64,000 bases of DNA from Forficula auricularia. Taxonomy: Eukaryota; Arthropoda; Insecta; Dermaptera; Forficulidae. Of this stretch, positions 53,436 to 63,968 are shown one piece after another. The DNA lies in the NCBI GenBank assembly GCA_024734495.1, contig JALMQS010000828.1, forward strand, positions 2,095,101-2,159,100. Direction: 5' to 3'. Position 1 is the first letter of the stretch. Every line of letters starts with the position of its first letter. The notes under the pieces were generated by a model. It searched no databases, was not told the origin of the DNA, and saw only the letters and a program-made list of their open reading frames with translations. The position numbers were made by a program, and so were the translations under genes.

Positions 53436-53743
53436 ATGAACATTGAAAATACCAAAGTAATTGTGACCGGAGCAGCCGCTGGAATCGGACTTGAATATGT
53501 GAAACAGCTGCTTATCAATGGTGCTAAAGTGAATATCTGCTTGAAAATTATTAGATAATAAATTGTCTATCAAGTTATATGATCAAAGAAAAATAACTTG
53601 TTTGCATTTTTTATAGCAAGTGGCAATGCTCGATATTGATGAAAAACGAGGAGAAGAAGGTGAGCAAATGTTGAATAAAAGCTATGGGCCAAAAAAAGTG
53701 TTCTTCTTGAAATGTGATGTTGCAAAAAAAGAAGATCAAGAAG
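53436..53743 (+). CDS. SDR copy C, exons 1 and 2 only
   Basis: Join(53436-53528, 53617-53743). Exon 1 encodes MNIENTKVIVTG, then AAAGIGLEYVKQLLINGAK; exon 2 from QVAMLDIDEKRGEEGEQ to CDVAKKEDQE. Borders, phases and exon lengths match copy B exactly (93 and 127 bases). The Asp pair after the second strand (MLDID) again suggests NAD. Exons 3-6 are not in the remaining 10 kb, which is filled by a Helitron, fold-backs, a Tc1-like and a Gypsy element. Either intron 2 is huge and the gene continues beyond the window, or this is a truncated copy. Coding sequence so far is undamaged. Confidence 0.75.
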
Positions 53744-53760
53744 GTATGATTCAGGCAGGG

Positions 53761-54489
53761 CTAGGTACGCCCTCTGGACCCCCACCCTTTGAACCCCCGA
53801 ATCCCACCCCGCACCTTACCTCCGCACCACCCGAACCCCCACACCCCAACCCCATTCCACCTCCAACCTACACCCCACCGCACCCATCCATTCCAACCCC
53901 ACACCCACCCTGGGTCACCTGCACCCCACTCCCGCAACCTACCCCACCCCCATTCCACGCCCGGAACCTCATCCCACCACTGCACCCTGCATCCCACTCC
54001 CGCATTCATTTTTTGCATTTAAAGTTCTCTAGAGGTCCACAGATTATGCATACAAAATTTGGTTGAGTTTGCTCCAAGGGCAATAATTTAGATTTTTTCA
54101 TTTCATTGTTGGGGGAATTTATTAAACAAAAGTTGTCAGAAATCACATCCCCTACAACTTTGCTCATTATAAAATTTGCCGAAGAGTTAATAGTTTAGGA
54201 GTTATTTGATCATTTCCATTCGTGCGCCCCCCAAACCCCCTTTTGGGGTCAAAATATCAAAACGTTATATAGCAATAAACGTAAGTTAGAAGATATCTGA
54301 TCCAAATATGAAATTCCATAATAATCCCTTCAGCCGTTTTTACGTGAATCGTGGGCAACTTTTGGCGGAACCCACGGAATACATACAGACAGGGATTTTG
54401 TTAAAAGTGTTTTCGTTCATAACTTTGCTTGAACCGTGTGCGTGATTTGGACCAATGTGCAGATAAAACCTTAATTTTATATATATAGA
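53761..54489 (-). mobile_element. Helitron (minus), directly after the SDR copy C exon 2 donor
   Basis: On the minus strand it starts TCTATATATATAAAATTAAG after A, the same 5' end as at 41648. It carries the same minisatellite (seen here as C-rich text, 53770-54005) and the units GCATACAAAATTTGG. The 3' end is near CTAG at 53761 but lacks a clear hairpin. Confidence 0.6.
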
Positions 54490-54630
54490 TTTATATTAAA
54501 TGAAAATTTTGAAAAATGCAAGCATACTGAGACCTCGGGTAAGTGGAGCCAAAATTACTTCGTCCAAGGCGCTAAATAGGGTTGCCCTGACACTGATTAT
54601 TAGAAAGATAAAATTAAATAAATTAATTAG

Positions 54631-54912
54631 AAGTTTTTCTTTGGAGGCGGACTGGTAGATTTATAGCTGAAGATTGGATGGAAAGCAGACCAGAAATAAA
54701 TTAAAAGATTATTTCCCAATTCCTTTTACAATTTTTTCAAACCGACGTTTTTGAACCCTGAAGAAGTAAAAGGGAAAATCCCCCGAAAAGTCGGTTTCAA
54801 AAAATTGTAAAAGGAATACACCTTTCAATAAATACTCTCCTATTGGAAGTAACCTTTTTATTTATTTCTGGACTGCCTTCCATCCAATCCTCAGCTTTAA
54901 ATCTATCAGTAA
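54631..54912. mobile_element. F4 fold-back element with a hammerhead-like core
   Basis: Arms share GTAGATTTATAGCTGAAGAT, GGATGGAA and CCAGAAATAAAT with their inverses on the right. The left end (TTCTTTGGAGGCGGACTGGT) equals the inverted right end of F2, so the families are related. The two ribozyme-like units have collapsed into one at the centre. Confidence 0.6.
54746..54806 (+). ncRNA. Hammerhead-ribozyme-like motif (F4)
   Basis: Helix I: GAACC with GGTT-C and TTTTT with AAAAA (one T bulged). CTGAAGA at 54758-54764, GAAA at 54785-54788, GTC ending at 54792. Helix III is degraded (GAAAAGTC instead of GAAACGTC) and helix II is loose (GGG/CCC). Confidence 0.5.
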
Positions 54913-55820
54913 TCTATATTAAAGTAGGTATGTTTTCGAAATGCATACAAATTTGTTGAATACAACGTTAATTGTCAGAGAAACGGACTGGTCTAACCTA
55001 CTCGTAAATGTAAATGTGACTATAACTACACCGGTGAAGCACTTACATTTCAGTTTCAGAGTCGAACAATTAAGAAGGCAGATTAATTCTTGATAGCTGT
55101 TGGTTGGTGCATCTTCGATTTTAAGATTTCTTAATAATTCTTGTCTGTCAATGGCTTCAATAAATTATAGATTTTATTCCACTTTATAGAAAATAATCTA
55201 AAATGTCTTAATAATAAGATGAGTTTCACAAATTTATTTGTTCTCTCCTTTTCAAAAATAAATAAGAACGAATTTGATATCTTAAGTATTTTGGGAGAGA
55301 TTAAATATATGAAACCCTCGGTATGAGAATTAGACTCGCACATTTTTTCCTTTTAGTGTTTAGAAATATGTGAAACGTGGAGAATTATTATTTTTAAGCA
55401 TGGTAATTTTTCTGTCCATATGCCAGTTTTTCTGGATTCCAATAATCTCGGTAACTCAAAAATGGATGGAACTGTTGAACAAGTTCTGTTTTGGTGTGTC
55501 TATTTTAAGAATCCTAAAGGTCCTGATACAAGATTGTAGCTAATGAACTAAAATTTAACACCAATGTTTAATTTTATCAAGGGTGTATGCAAATTTTTTA
55601 TTTTAATTTTTAATAGCATGTAAGTACTTTATTTGTTGTATTTTTTTAGTTTTTCTCAAAATGGGAGAAAATATTTTGATAAAAGAAAAAAAAGAAAAAT
55701 AATAATAATGATTGAAAATAAGGCTATTAGGTGTTTATGTGATTAATAACCAATGTAAAAATGATGTTTTATAAGTTTTTGAATTATTTTTAGAAAAATA
55801 TTAAGAGTAAAGCTTATATT
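54913..55820. other. AT-rich non-coding
   Basis: No gene or structured repeat recognised. Confidence 0.4.
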
Positions 55821-55823
55821 TTA

Positions 55824-56136
55824 GGATACGGCCACTCCGGAAGCGACAAGGAGACTAGGAGACTTAGGCTACGGCCTCAGCGGAGGCGACTATAGGAGGC
55901 TAAGGGGCGGTTGTATGTCGCAAAGTAAATGCTTTTTACCACTAACCAAGGGTAGTTGAACTTTCAGTGCCTATCATTTGATTGGCCATCCCAGTCTCTC
56001 CATTTACCATCTACCCATGGTTAGTGGTAAAAAGCATTTACTTTGCGACATACAACCGGCCCTAAGAGATTAGAGACAAGGCGACTCGCTTGGTGAGTCA
56101 CCTAGTCTCCTAGTCGCCTCCGGTGTGGCCGTAGCC
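55824..56136. repeat. Fold-back element hosting a Harbinger MITE
   Basis: Ends GGATACGGCCACTCCGGAAG and, inverted on the right, GGCTACGGCCACACCGGAGG. The inner parts (GACTAGGAGACTTAGG / CACCTAGTCTCCTAGTCG) also pair. The 159-bp MITE at 55904 sits between the arms. Confidence 0.65.
55904..56062. mobile_element. PIF/Harbinger-type hairpin MITE, TAA duplication
   Basis: GGGGCGGTTGTATGTCGCAA to its inverse TTGCGACATACAACCGGCCC, flanked by TAA on both sides. The whole element folds into a hairpin. Harbinger elements duplicate TWA. Confidence 0.75.
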
Positions 56137-56139
56137 TTA

Positions 56140-56335
56140 GGTCCGGTTGTATGTCGCAAAGTAAATGCTTTTACCACTAACAAACGGTAGATGGTAAATG
56201 GAGGGACTGGGATGGCCAATCAGATGACAGGCACTGAAAGTGTCTGTTATCTGATTGGCCATCCCAGTCCCTCCATTTACCATCTACCGTTTGTTAGTGG
56301 TAAAAATCATTTACATTGCGACATACAACCGGCCC
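56140..56335. mobile_element. PIF/Harbinger-type hairpin MITE, TTA duplication
   Basis: GGTCCGGTTGTATGTCGCAA to the inverse ending CAACCGGCCC, flanked by TTA. Almost perfect 95-bp arms. It lies at the right terminus of the fold-back at 55824. Confidence 0.8.
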
Positions 56336-56370
56336 TTAGAGAACCAATTTTAACTCACTTTCTATAGCAG

Positions 56371-57340
56371 TGTTCCGCAAACTTTTTGTTTTCAAGGTAC
56401 ACCTACCAAATGAAGAAATTTTAGAGGTACACCAAAGAAAAAAACAACGCTTATTTAATATTTATTTATTATTAAAATCAATATAATATATAATAATAAA
56501 AGATGTTTAATGAGAAATGTGAGCCTGCTTAAGGTAGTTGTTTCGCGACAATACTAGCAAAAAGTTAATGCTAGAGTATACAGGGTGATTCATGGTCGAT
56601 GGCACGTTAGACGCTTATGGAAAACGTCCCGCAGGATTTTTCTGAAAATTTAGCACCTTATATTTTCTTACCTGTTCTATCGATCTAAAATATTTTCATC
56701 ATTGCGACGTTTCCATCGAAAAATTGTAGCAACTTTATTTTTTTAAATGGAACACCCCATATATTAACACGTTTTGAGAACCTCCCTTTTATTAAAATAC
56801 TTTTTTGTTAATATTGTCCTATATCTATCTATATCGGTTTTCGAGATAAAAAATAATTTGTGTTAAATATGGTCCAAAACATGGCCTTAATTAAACTTAA
56901 ATAAATTAGTGCTCTCAATTCATGAAAAGTTGATATTTTGGTGGTAGCTTAGACACACTCGAAGTATTTAATTTACGCCGAGAAATCGACTCCATATTAT
57001 ACAGGACGTGCTAGGATTACTATTATTTCCGTTATTCATAAAAGGATTCAAAAATTCGTTTTTTCAAATGAGATCCTCCGTATATTACTCAATAAATTGA
57101 AAGACGAAGAAAAATGCTTTCTTGTCCCTATACCTAAAACATCAAATGTTCTTAATAAAGGCGCTTTTTCGTGAAAAATTATTTTTTAATGAATTTAATT
57201 TTAACTAACCATGGCAATATCAAGCTTATGACAGTTTGTTGACTATTTATAAGTAACTTATAAAGATTTTATTGACGGTGTTCACAAAAATCTCCCAAAA
57301 TGATCGCAAATATTGATTATTCAAACGAAGTTCTTATAAC
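56371..57340. other. Non-coding with a hAT-like end at 56371
   Basis: CAGTGTTCCGCAAACTTTTT at 56371 is a typical hAT terminus; no partner end is found. CAGGGTGATTCATGG at 56580 resembles another repeat start. No genes. Confidence 0.4.
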
Positions 57341-57394
57341 TTTTAAGGAGTTAAGTGTTGGTTCTAGGTGAAACTAATTAATATAATAATAAAA

Positions 57395-57605
57395 CTTGAA
57401 CAAGATGCGAGGTAGGTTTCACAAAAAAAAAATAAAACAAAATTGAGTTTTGAAATCGATATATTTCGGGGGCTAGCCCATCATCAGAGGAGTCAAAGAA
57501 AACTGATGATGGGCTCACCCCAGAAATATATCGAATTCAAAGCTCAATTTTGTTTTATTTATTTTTTTATGAAACCTACCTCGCATCTTGTTCAAGTTTT
57601 CAAAA
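57395..57605. mobile_element. F5 fold-back with two decayed hammerhead-like cores
   Basis: Arms: AACTTGAACAAGATGCGAGG / CCTCGCATCTTGTTCAAGTT and TATTTCGGGGGCTAGCCCATC with its near-inverse. The minus core (57458-57487) and plus core (57505-57530) both read CTGATGATGGGCT, a C-rich turn, then GAAATATATC, but no convincing helix I is found. Confidence 0.55.
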
Positions 57606-57708
57606 GTTTAATGTTGGTATAGTTTTTTATAACAATGGCAAAAAGAATTTCTTAATTATAATTAAATATGTATTTAAACATTCCGATACTCTTATAGTGC
57701 AATGTATA

Positions 57709-59295
57709 CGAGCCCCGTCCCATCTCAATTGGCCCACTAATATTTTTTCTTTTTATATAACATTATGCTAATTCACGGTAAATTTAATTTAAATATTTAT
57801 TTTTATTATCATTTGGAACAACATTTTAAACAATTTAAAACATTTTATTGTAACATTTAACTTGAAATTATTTTACTAATTGTTAAAAACATATTTTTAT
57901 ATGAAAAATAGTTCTTTGCTTTTCACGATTTTTTTTTAAGAATCTGAATATGTGAAATAATCAAGTAGGCTTTGCCTTTTTCCAACAAGGAAAGTTTGTT
58001 TTGTTTATTATTAGTAAAAATGACTCGTGGAAAGGTTGTTGATTAAAAAATTGGCTCAATTATAATCAATTTATTTAAAAAGGGAAAATCAAACGCGGAA
58101 ATTGGCGATCTAGTTAATTTATCAAAGTTTACTGTCATAAATATTATTCGAGTTTATAAAACAACGGGTACAATAGCTACAAAACCTCGGTATGCGTCGA
58201 AATCCAAAATATCAGATGCTGATAGACGGGCATTGAAGAAGATTATTAGAAAAAACTGGAGTTCGAACTATGGTGAATTATCTGTTCTTTGGAGCTATGC
58301 TGTGGGGCGAAGTGTTTCAAGATCCACGTGCCATAGAGAAGACCTTAAGTTAGGTTTTAAAACTTACAAGGTAATTTTATTTCAACTTATTCCAAAATTT
58401 TTTTTGTAATTTTACTAATTTTTTTTAGGCGAAAGAAAAGCCACTCTTGACATTAAAACAAAAGAAAAACCGGCTTAAATGGGCTAAAAGTCACATTAAT
58501 TGGACGAGTGATGAATGGAATAGTGTCTATTGGAGTGATGAGTCTTGTTTTGAAGTTTGTGTTGCGGACAATCGAAGCAGAGTTATTCGTCAGAAAAATG
58601 AAGCTTTCAATTCAGATTGTTTAAAAAAGAAAGCAAAATTTCCTGCTTCAGTTATGGTATGGGGTTCAATGTCTGCTAGAGGTGTTGGAAAACTTCACTT
58701 CATTGATGGAATTGTAAACACCAATAAATATTTAGAGATTTTAAAAAACTCGTTACTTCCAACAATGGCAGATGCATTGCAGAATAATAATAATTTTGTG
58801 TTCCAACAAGACGGGGCGGCCTGCCATACATCAAGAAAATCTTTAAAATGGCTTTCTGATCATAATGTTCTACTTTTGTAGTGGGTGGCAAACAGTCCCG
58901 ACTTGTCACCAATAGAAACTCTTTGGCACACAATGAAAAAGCTATTACGAATACAACCAGCTAGAAACGTAGTCGAATTAAAACACAAACTTCAAAATAT
59001 TCTGGATACTTTCACTCAAGATGAGTCTCAAAACTTAATAAGTACGTTGCCCAAAAGAATTCAAGCCGTAATTAAAAATAAAGGCGATGTCACACAGTGG
59101 TAAAGGTTTTCCTTGTTTTTAACAATTAAAAAATAATTTTAAGTTAAATGTTACAATAAAATGTTTTAAATTGTTTAAAATGTTGTTCCAAATGATAATA
59201 AAAATAAATATTTAAATTAAATTTACTGTGAAGTAGAATAATTTTATTTTAAAAGAAAAAATATTGATGGGCCAATTGAGATGAGACGAGGCTCG
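57709..59295 (+). mobile_element. Tc1-like transposon with about 165-bp terminal inverted repeats
   Basis: Left end CGAGCCCCGTCCCATCTCAA, right end its near-inverse (TTGAGATGAGACGAGGCTCG), with TA at both borders. The inverted repeats run inward about 165 bases (to AACATTTAACTTGAAATTA). It contains one DD34E transposase gene with two premature stops. A solo terminal repeat of the family lies at 24428. Confidence 0.85.
58020..59103 (+). pseudogene. Tc1-family DD34E transposase with a 58-bp intron
   Basis: Begins MTRGKVVD, a stop, then KIGSIIINLFKKGKSNAEIG, a helix-turn-helix DNA-binding region up to FKTYK at 58370. GTAATTTT .. TTTTTTTTAG (58371-58428) behaves as an intron; the frame resumes AKEKPLLTLKQKKNRLKWAK. 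Catalytic residues: Asp in WSDESCF, Asp in FQQDGAACHT, and Glu in SPDLSPIE, with 34 residues between the last two (Tc1 type). A TAG at 58879-58881 interrupts shortly before the Glu. The end is GDVTQW and TAA. Two stops make it inactive unless corrected. Confidence 0.85.
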
Positions 59296-59469
59296 TAAGA
59301 GTCTGAAAAACTCTATCTATGGAATTTAATATCTCCGAAACTATATATTGTTCATAAATTTCGTTTTGCCACCAATCGATTCAGAAGTATTTAAATAATA
59401 ATCTATCTAAATTTCAAAAAAAAAATCCTAAGAAATCCCATATGGTGAAACAACTGCCTTAATTGAACA
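59296..59469. other. Non-coding spacer
   Basis: No feature recognised. Confidence 0.35.
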
Positions 59470-59620
59470 CAGGCGATCATGACCGGCTATAATTTGATTC
59501 CTAGTCACCAATCCGTCTGGCAAGCGTGGTGACTTAATGCCAACCCCCTTCCATTTGATGGAAGAGGCCTATATTCAGCAGTGGATTGTCGCTATCGACA
59601 GGCTGATGATGATCAAAATT
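59470..59620 (+). repeat. SINE3 3' part
   Basis: GACCGGCTATAATTTGATTC, GTGGTGACTTAATGCCAACC and GACAGGCTGATGATGATC match the element at 40978-41226 on the other strand. The tRNA-like head is missing. Confidence 0.55.
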
Positions 59621-59655
59621 TGGAGCAATCGTTGATAAGGTTGCTCGCATAACTC

Positions 59656-59928
59656 TGAAGGATCTGCATGAGCTGGAGGGATATTTCGGGGCGAAATAAT
59701 TCTCAAACAAAGCTTCCTTTAATAATATCTTTATTTACAAAGGTAAAGAAATATGTACAGGTTGTTCGAAGCGATACTGGTCTCGAGAGTTTTGTGTGTT
59801 AACGGGATGGACGCTGGTGTAGTACCGGTGCTGTGCGTATCGCTTCCGTTAGCTTGGTGGCGCTGGGGTGTTCACCTGAGTTCCCGCGCTCTCTTGAAGC
59901 CTTATTGTGGGTCAATATGTTCCCCACA
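59656..59928 (-). repeat. Gypsy 3' LTR (273 bp)
   Basis: Bounded by TG .. CA: minus-strand start TGTGGGGAACATATTG, end GCAGATCCTTCA. A G-rich tract (GCGGGGGGCTCA) just upstream on the minus strand fits the polypurine primer for plus-strand synthesis. TTTATTTACAAAG near 59725 lies where the terminator/poly(A) region is expected. Confidence 0.8.
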
Positions 59929-59985
59929 TGAGCCCCCCGCGGAAGAAAAGGAGCTCCGGGGGTAGGATTAGCGAGGCTGGTTTGT

Positions 59986-62670
59986 TTATATGTCATGTGG
60001 CACGCGAACTTGAACTCGGCGCCCGGCGCGGGTTGTGTATTCTCCCGTGGGTGGTGTTGGTGTTGTAGTTGTCGGGCTAGGGGCCTTCGTTGTGGCGCCG
60101 TCGGCGATGGTGTAGGCCGGCTTGAGTCGGTCGATGGACACCCGTGTGTCGGTCCCGCGAATGCGGATGACGAATGTTTTGTCTCCGCGCTGGGTCACCA
60201 GGAATGGGCCTGTGTACGGTGCCTGAAGGGCACCGCGAAGACGGTCGTCTCTGAGGAAAACATGTGTACATGTTGCCAGCTCCTTGAAGACGAACACTTT
60301 CTTATGCTGGTGGCTCGATGCAGGCGTTGGGCGTAGGTTGTCCATCTGTCGATGGAGGCGGTTGATGAATTCGGCGGGGTCGGCGATGTTCTTGTTGGCG
60401 GGTATTGGTGCTAACATCTCTCCTGGCAGGCGAAGGGGTTCGCCGTAGACAAGGTCGGCTGCCGTTGTTTGTAAGTCGCTTTTGAAGGCGCTCCGGATGC
60501 CGAGTAGCGCAACCGGGAGCGCTTCCAGCCATGTGGAGTTGGTATGGCACATGATCGCGGATTTCAACTGGCGGTGCAGCCGTTCAACCATCCCGTTGGC
60601 GCAGGGGTGGTAGCTGGTGGTCCGGGTGTGTTTAAAGCCTGAGCGTTTGCCCAGTTCGTTAAACAGCTGACTTTCGAATTGGCGCCCTTGGTCCGTGGTG
60701 ACGGTCTCGGGAACGCCGAAGCGTGCAATCCATCCGGCGAAGAAGGTGGCGGCTACATGTTCCGCTGTGATGTCCACGAGGGGCCAGGCCTCAGGCCACC
60801 TCGTGAAACGATCGACGGCGGTCAAAAGATATCGATAGGGGCCGGCTGGAGGAAGCGGGCCGACGATGTCGATATGGATGTGTTTGAACCGGGTCGGGGG
60901 CGTTTCGAAGGCGCCTGGAGCTGAAGACACATGCCGGCTAATTTTGGCGCGCTGGCAGGCCAGGCAGGTTTGAGACCAGTGGGTGCAGTCTTTGCGCATG
61001 CCTGGCCACACGAATCGTTCAGCGACTAGTCGAGTCGTGGCGCGGACGCCGGGGTGACAAAGGTTGTGCAGGCGGTCGAATGCTTGGCGCCGGTGGCTCG
61101 CGGGTAGATAGAGTCGCGGGCTCGAGGTCGATGTGTCGCAGAGTAGGATGACATCGGAGCCAGGCATCGAGATGCGTTCTAGTTTGATTGATGTGTTGCC
61201 TCCGTTGATAAGCTCGCGAAGCTCAGCGTCATTTTGCTGGGCTTCGGCGATGGCCGAGTAGTCGATGGTTGCCTCTGTGATGGCGTCGACGCGAGACAGT
61301 GCGTCGGCGACTACGTTGCTGGAACCGCTGATGTGCTCAATGGAGGTGGAAAATTGTGCAATGAAACTGATTTGGTTCTGCTGAACTGGTGGCAGTTTTT
61401 CGCGGCGCTGACGGAAGGCGTAGGTGAGCGGCTTGTGGTCTGTGTAGATGATGCAGTTCTGGGCTTCGAGAATGTGTCTGAAGTGTTGCACTGCTTCGTA
61501 AACCGCGAGAAGTTCGCGATAATAGGCCGGCCACTCTGTTTGCTTTTTAGTTAACTTTTTTGAGAAGAAAGCTAACGGTTGCCAATTGTTGTCGACGCGC
61601 TGTTGTAGGCTGGCGCCGAGGGCGGTGGCAGATGCGTCCGTGAACAACCCGAGGCGTGCGTCGGGTGCCGGGTGGGCTAGAAGCGTGGCGGTCGCGAGGG
61701 CTTCCTTGCATGCCTCAAAGGCTTGCTCAAGGGCAGGTGTCCAGGAGATGGGCTGGGCGCCGCGTAGGCCTGCGAGGGCGTCTTGGAGAGGTGCCTGATG
61801 CGTCGCCGCTGACGGAATAAAGCGCCGGTAGAAGTTAATCATGCCAAGAAAACGCCGCAGGTCGCGCGCTGTTTTTGGCAAAGTGTAGTTCTGAAGGGCA
61901 TCGATTCGGTCAGGCAGGGGGCGGGTACCGTTGGCGTTCACCTCGTAGCCGAGGAACTGAATTTTGTCCACGCCTAGGACGCTTTTGGCTGCGTTGATGA
62001 TGATGCCGTGGTCGACTAGGCGCTGGAGGAGGGTGGAGAGGTGCTGTTTATGTTCCTCGGCTGAGTGTGAGAAAATGAGGACGTCATCGATGTAGGCATA
62101 GCAAAAGTCAAGCCCGCTGATGACCTCGTCAATGAAGCGCTGGAACGTCTGCCCAGCGTTGCGGAGGCCGTAGCTCATGAACGGGAATTCGAACATGCCT
62201 ATTGGGGTAGTGATGGCCGTCTTCGGGATGTCCTCCGGGTTGACAGGGATCTGCGAATAGGCCTTGACGAGATCGATGACGGAGAAAACCTCGCATCCAC
62301 GAATTCGTTGATTGAAATCGTGAATGTGTCTGACGGGATAACAGTCGGGAACGGTCCGGGCGTTTAGTGCCCGATAATCACCACAGGGGCGCCATTCGCC
62401 GTCCTTTTTGGGCACCATATGGAGGGGTGCCGCCCAGGGACTCTTGGAACGGCGCGCTGTGCCGTCGCGGGTCATCTGGTCGAAAACGGCGCGTGCGATG
62501 AGGAGGCGCTCGGGAGCGAGTCGACGGGGCCGGCAGGAGGCCGGTGGGCCTGGTGTTGTCTTAATGTAGTGGACAGTGGAGTGGCGGACTTCCCTTGGCG
62601 TGCCAGCTGGACGTGTTGCTAGCGGGAACTCGTTCAAGATGTCGAGGTAAGGGGAGTTTTCCCTGAACAC
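59986..62670 (-). CDS. pol: Gypsy pol: reverse transcriptase, RNase H, integrase
   Basis: An uninterrupted 894-residue frame. Reverse transcriptase occupies about 50-240, with [15 protein letters not shown], the fingers motif YPVRHI and the catalytic YIDD at 193-196. RNase H follows (FTDAS at 343-347, YTDHKPL at 409-415). Integrase has an HHCC zinc finger (H535, H539, C569, C572) and the catalytic D601, D660 and E696, spaced 35 as in retroviral-type integrases. A C-terminal domain with a basic tail follows. The listed start codon is a GTG in the overlap with the protease frame; translation more likely enters by frameshifting. All catalytic residues are present. Confidence 0.9.
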   Translation of the reverse strand: MFRENSPYLDILNEFPLATRPAGTPREVRHSTVHYIKTTPGPPASCRPRRLAPERLLIARAVFDQMTRDGTARRSKSPWAAPLHMVPKKDGEWRPCGDYRALNARTVPDCYPVRHIHDFNQRIRGCEVFSVIDLVKAYSQIPVNPEDIPKTAITTPIGMFEFPFMSYGLRNAGQTFQRFIDEVISGLDFCYAYIDDVLIFSHSAEEHKQHLSTLLQRLVDHGIIINAAKSVLGVDKIQFLGYEVNANGTRPLPDRIDALQNYTLPKTARDLRRFLGMINFYRRFIPSAATHQAPLQDALAGLRGAQPISWTPALEQAFEACKEALATATLLAHPAPDARLGLFTDASATALGASLQQRVDNNWQPLAFFSKKLTKKQTEWPAYYRELLAVYEAVQHFRHILEAQNCIIYTDHKPLTYAFRQRREKLPPVQQNQISFIAQFSTSIEHISGSSNVVADALSRVDAITEATIDYSAIAEAQQNDAELRELINGGNTSIKLERISMPGSDVILLCDTSTSSPRLYLPASHRRQAFDRLHNLCHPGVRATTRLVAERFVWPGMRKDCTHWSQTCLACQRAKISRHVSSAPGAFETPPTRFKHIHIDIVGPLPPAGPYRYLLTAVDRFTRWPEAWPLVDITAEHVAATFFAGWIARFGVPETVTTDQGRQFESQLFNELGKRSGFKHTRTTSYHPCANGMVERLHRQLKSAIMCHTNSTWLEALPVALLGIRSAFKSDLQTTAADLVYGEPLRLPGEMLAPIPANKNIADPAEFINRLHRQMDNLRPTPASSHQHKKVFVFKELATCTHVFLRDDRLRGALQAPYTGPFLVTQRGDKTFVIRIRGTDTRVSIDRLKPAYTIADGATTKAPSPTTTTPTPPTGEYTTRAGRRVQVRVPHDI

Positions 62671-63119
62671 AACACCTTGATGCTTGCCTGTGCTGACGGG
62701 GTGCTCAGGCCGTTGACGAAGAGGCCAGTAACGCCGTCGATGAGTCTGCCGTGGCGGCAGTCAGGCAGGAGTTGGAAGTGCGCCAGGAAATCCGAGCCGA
62801 TGATGGGAGTGGACACGTCAGCCACGATGAACTTCCAGGTGAAGTCTCGACGGAGGCCCAAGTCGAGGTGCATGGTGATGTGCCCATACGTCTCTATTGA
62901 TGAGTTGTTGGCCGCGCTCAGCTCGTAGGTGGTTGGTTTAAGACGGCCTTGCGTGCGGGCGCGGGGCCAACACGATAAATCAGAGCCGGTGTCGACGAGA
63001 AAACGGGTACCTGTGTTTCTCGTCGTGATGGTGAGGCGTGATTTTGAAGCGCCTGCGACCGCCGCCATTGGTCGCCGGCTTATTCGTTTTCCGCTTGGTA
63101 GGTGCACGGGGAGGCGCAC
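62634..63119 (-). CDS. Gypsy protease frame
   Basis: Encodes an aspartic protease: [16 protein letters not shown] carries the catalytic DTG, and [16 protein letters not shown] the second conserved block (IIGSDFL). It overlaps gag by about 40 bases and pol by about 37 bases, each in a different frame (both steps are -1). Upstream pol-frame fusion is usual in the group, so the separate frame may be real frameshifting or a young indel. Confidence 0.8.
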   Translation of the reverse strand: MRLPVHLPSGKRISRRPMAAVAGASKSRLTITTRNTGTRFLVDTGSDLSCWPRARTQGRLKPTTYELSAANNSSIETYGHITMHLDLGLRRDFTWKFIVADVSTPIIGSDFLAHFQLLPDCRHGRLIDGVTGLFVNGLSTPSAQASIKVLCSGKTPLTSTS

Positions 63120-63850
63120 TTGCGTGCTTGCGCGCCGAAGCGCGTGTGGTAGTAGCAGTGGCCCTGGGAGTTTGTTTCCCCGTGGCTGCGTTGATTGGGG
63201 CGTTCCCTGGTGGGCCGGGACATGTGCTGCTGGGTGATGGCGTCAGCGAGCGTCTTCAGCTGTTCCTCCAGGGAGCCCAGCCGCTGTTCGAGTGTGCTGG
63301 GGCCGGGCGAGGTGGTTTGCGCGACCGATGGGTAGCTTGGAATGGAGGGGGCATGCTGCTCGAATGTCTGGACAATCGCGTCGGCGAGCTTGGCGGTGGT
63401 GTCCAGTGGAGTCTCTGGTTGGCCCCGTATGATTGCCTGGACGTGGGTTGGCAGGCGCTGGAGCCAGAGGGACCGAATGAGGTTTTCCGGCATGCTCGAT
63501 GGGGCCGCCAGCGTTCTCATTGAGCGGAGTAGGTCGGATGGCTTGCGGTCGCCCAGTGGTTCAGCCTCGAGGAGGCGGCGGAGGTTTTGTTCCTCCGTCG
63601 GTGATAGGCGGTCGATCAAGGTCTGCTTGATCGCCTTGTATTTATCCGAGTCTGGAGGCTGATCGATGATGTCGGCGACCAGGGCGATCTCTTTGAAGTT
63701 GAGGTTGGACAGGACGTGGAGGTATTGGGTCTCGTCCTGTGTGATGCCGGCCAACTTGAATTGGGCTTCTATGACGCTGAACCATGTCCGAGGCCTGTCT
63801 TGCCAAAACGGGATTGTTTTGACGCTTACGCGGTTGATGTCGTCGGTCAT
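63080..63850 (-). CDS. gag: Gypsy gag
   Basis: 256 residues from an ATG about 120 bases after the LTR: MTDDINRVSVKTIPFWQDRP, then capsid-like helices (AQFKLAGITQDETQYLHVLS, SDLLRSMRTLAAPSSMP), a coiled-coil-like stretch (LEQRLGSLEEQLKTLADAIT) and a Cys/His cluster near the end ([18 protein letters not shown]). The cluster differs from the standard CCHC knuckle. Structural particle protein; ends TAA at 63080. Confidence 0.85.
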   Translation of the reverse strand: MTDDINRVSVKTIPFWQDRPRTWFSVIEAQFKLAGITQDETQYLHVLSNLNFKEIALVADIIDQPPDSDKYKAIKQTLIDRLSPTEEQNLRRLLEAEPLGDRKPSDLLRSMRTLAAPSSMPENLIRSLWLQRLPTHVQAIIRGQPETPLDTTAKLADAIVQTFEQHAPSIPSYPSVAQTTSPGPSTLEQRLGSLEEQLKTLADAITQQHMSRPTRERPNQRSHGETNSQGHCYYHTRFGAQARKCASPCTYQAENE

Positions 63851-63968
63851 GGTGGCGTCTGCTTGAGTTTCCGGTCGCGGAAGAGCTGGTCGCGGAAGGA
63901 CTGGTCGCGGAAGGCACGGGTTTCGGTTCGCGGTTGCGTTTTAATCGTTCTTAGTGCGGGGTCACCAC

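Noticed and set aside
53620..54066. Proline-rich open frame continuing from SDR copy C exon 2
   Set aside because: The exon ends at a conserved donor at 53743; the rest is the C-rich Helitron minisatellite read through.
59995..63866. Many plus-strand open frames across the Gypsy element
   Set aside because: They are antisense shadows of gag/protease/pol, open because of high GC content; no domain support.
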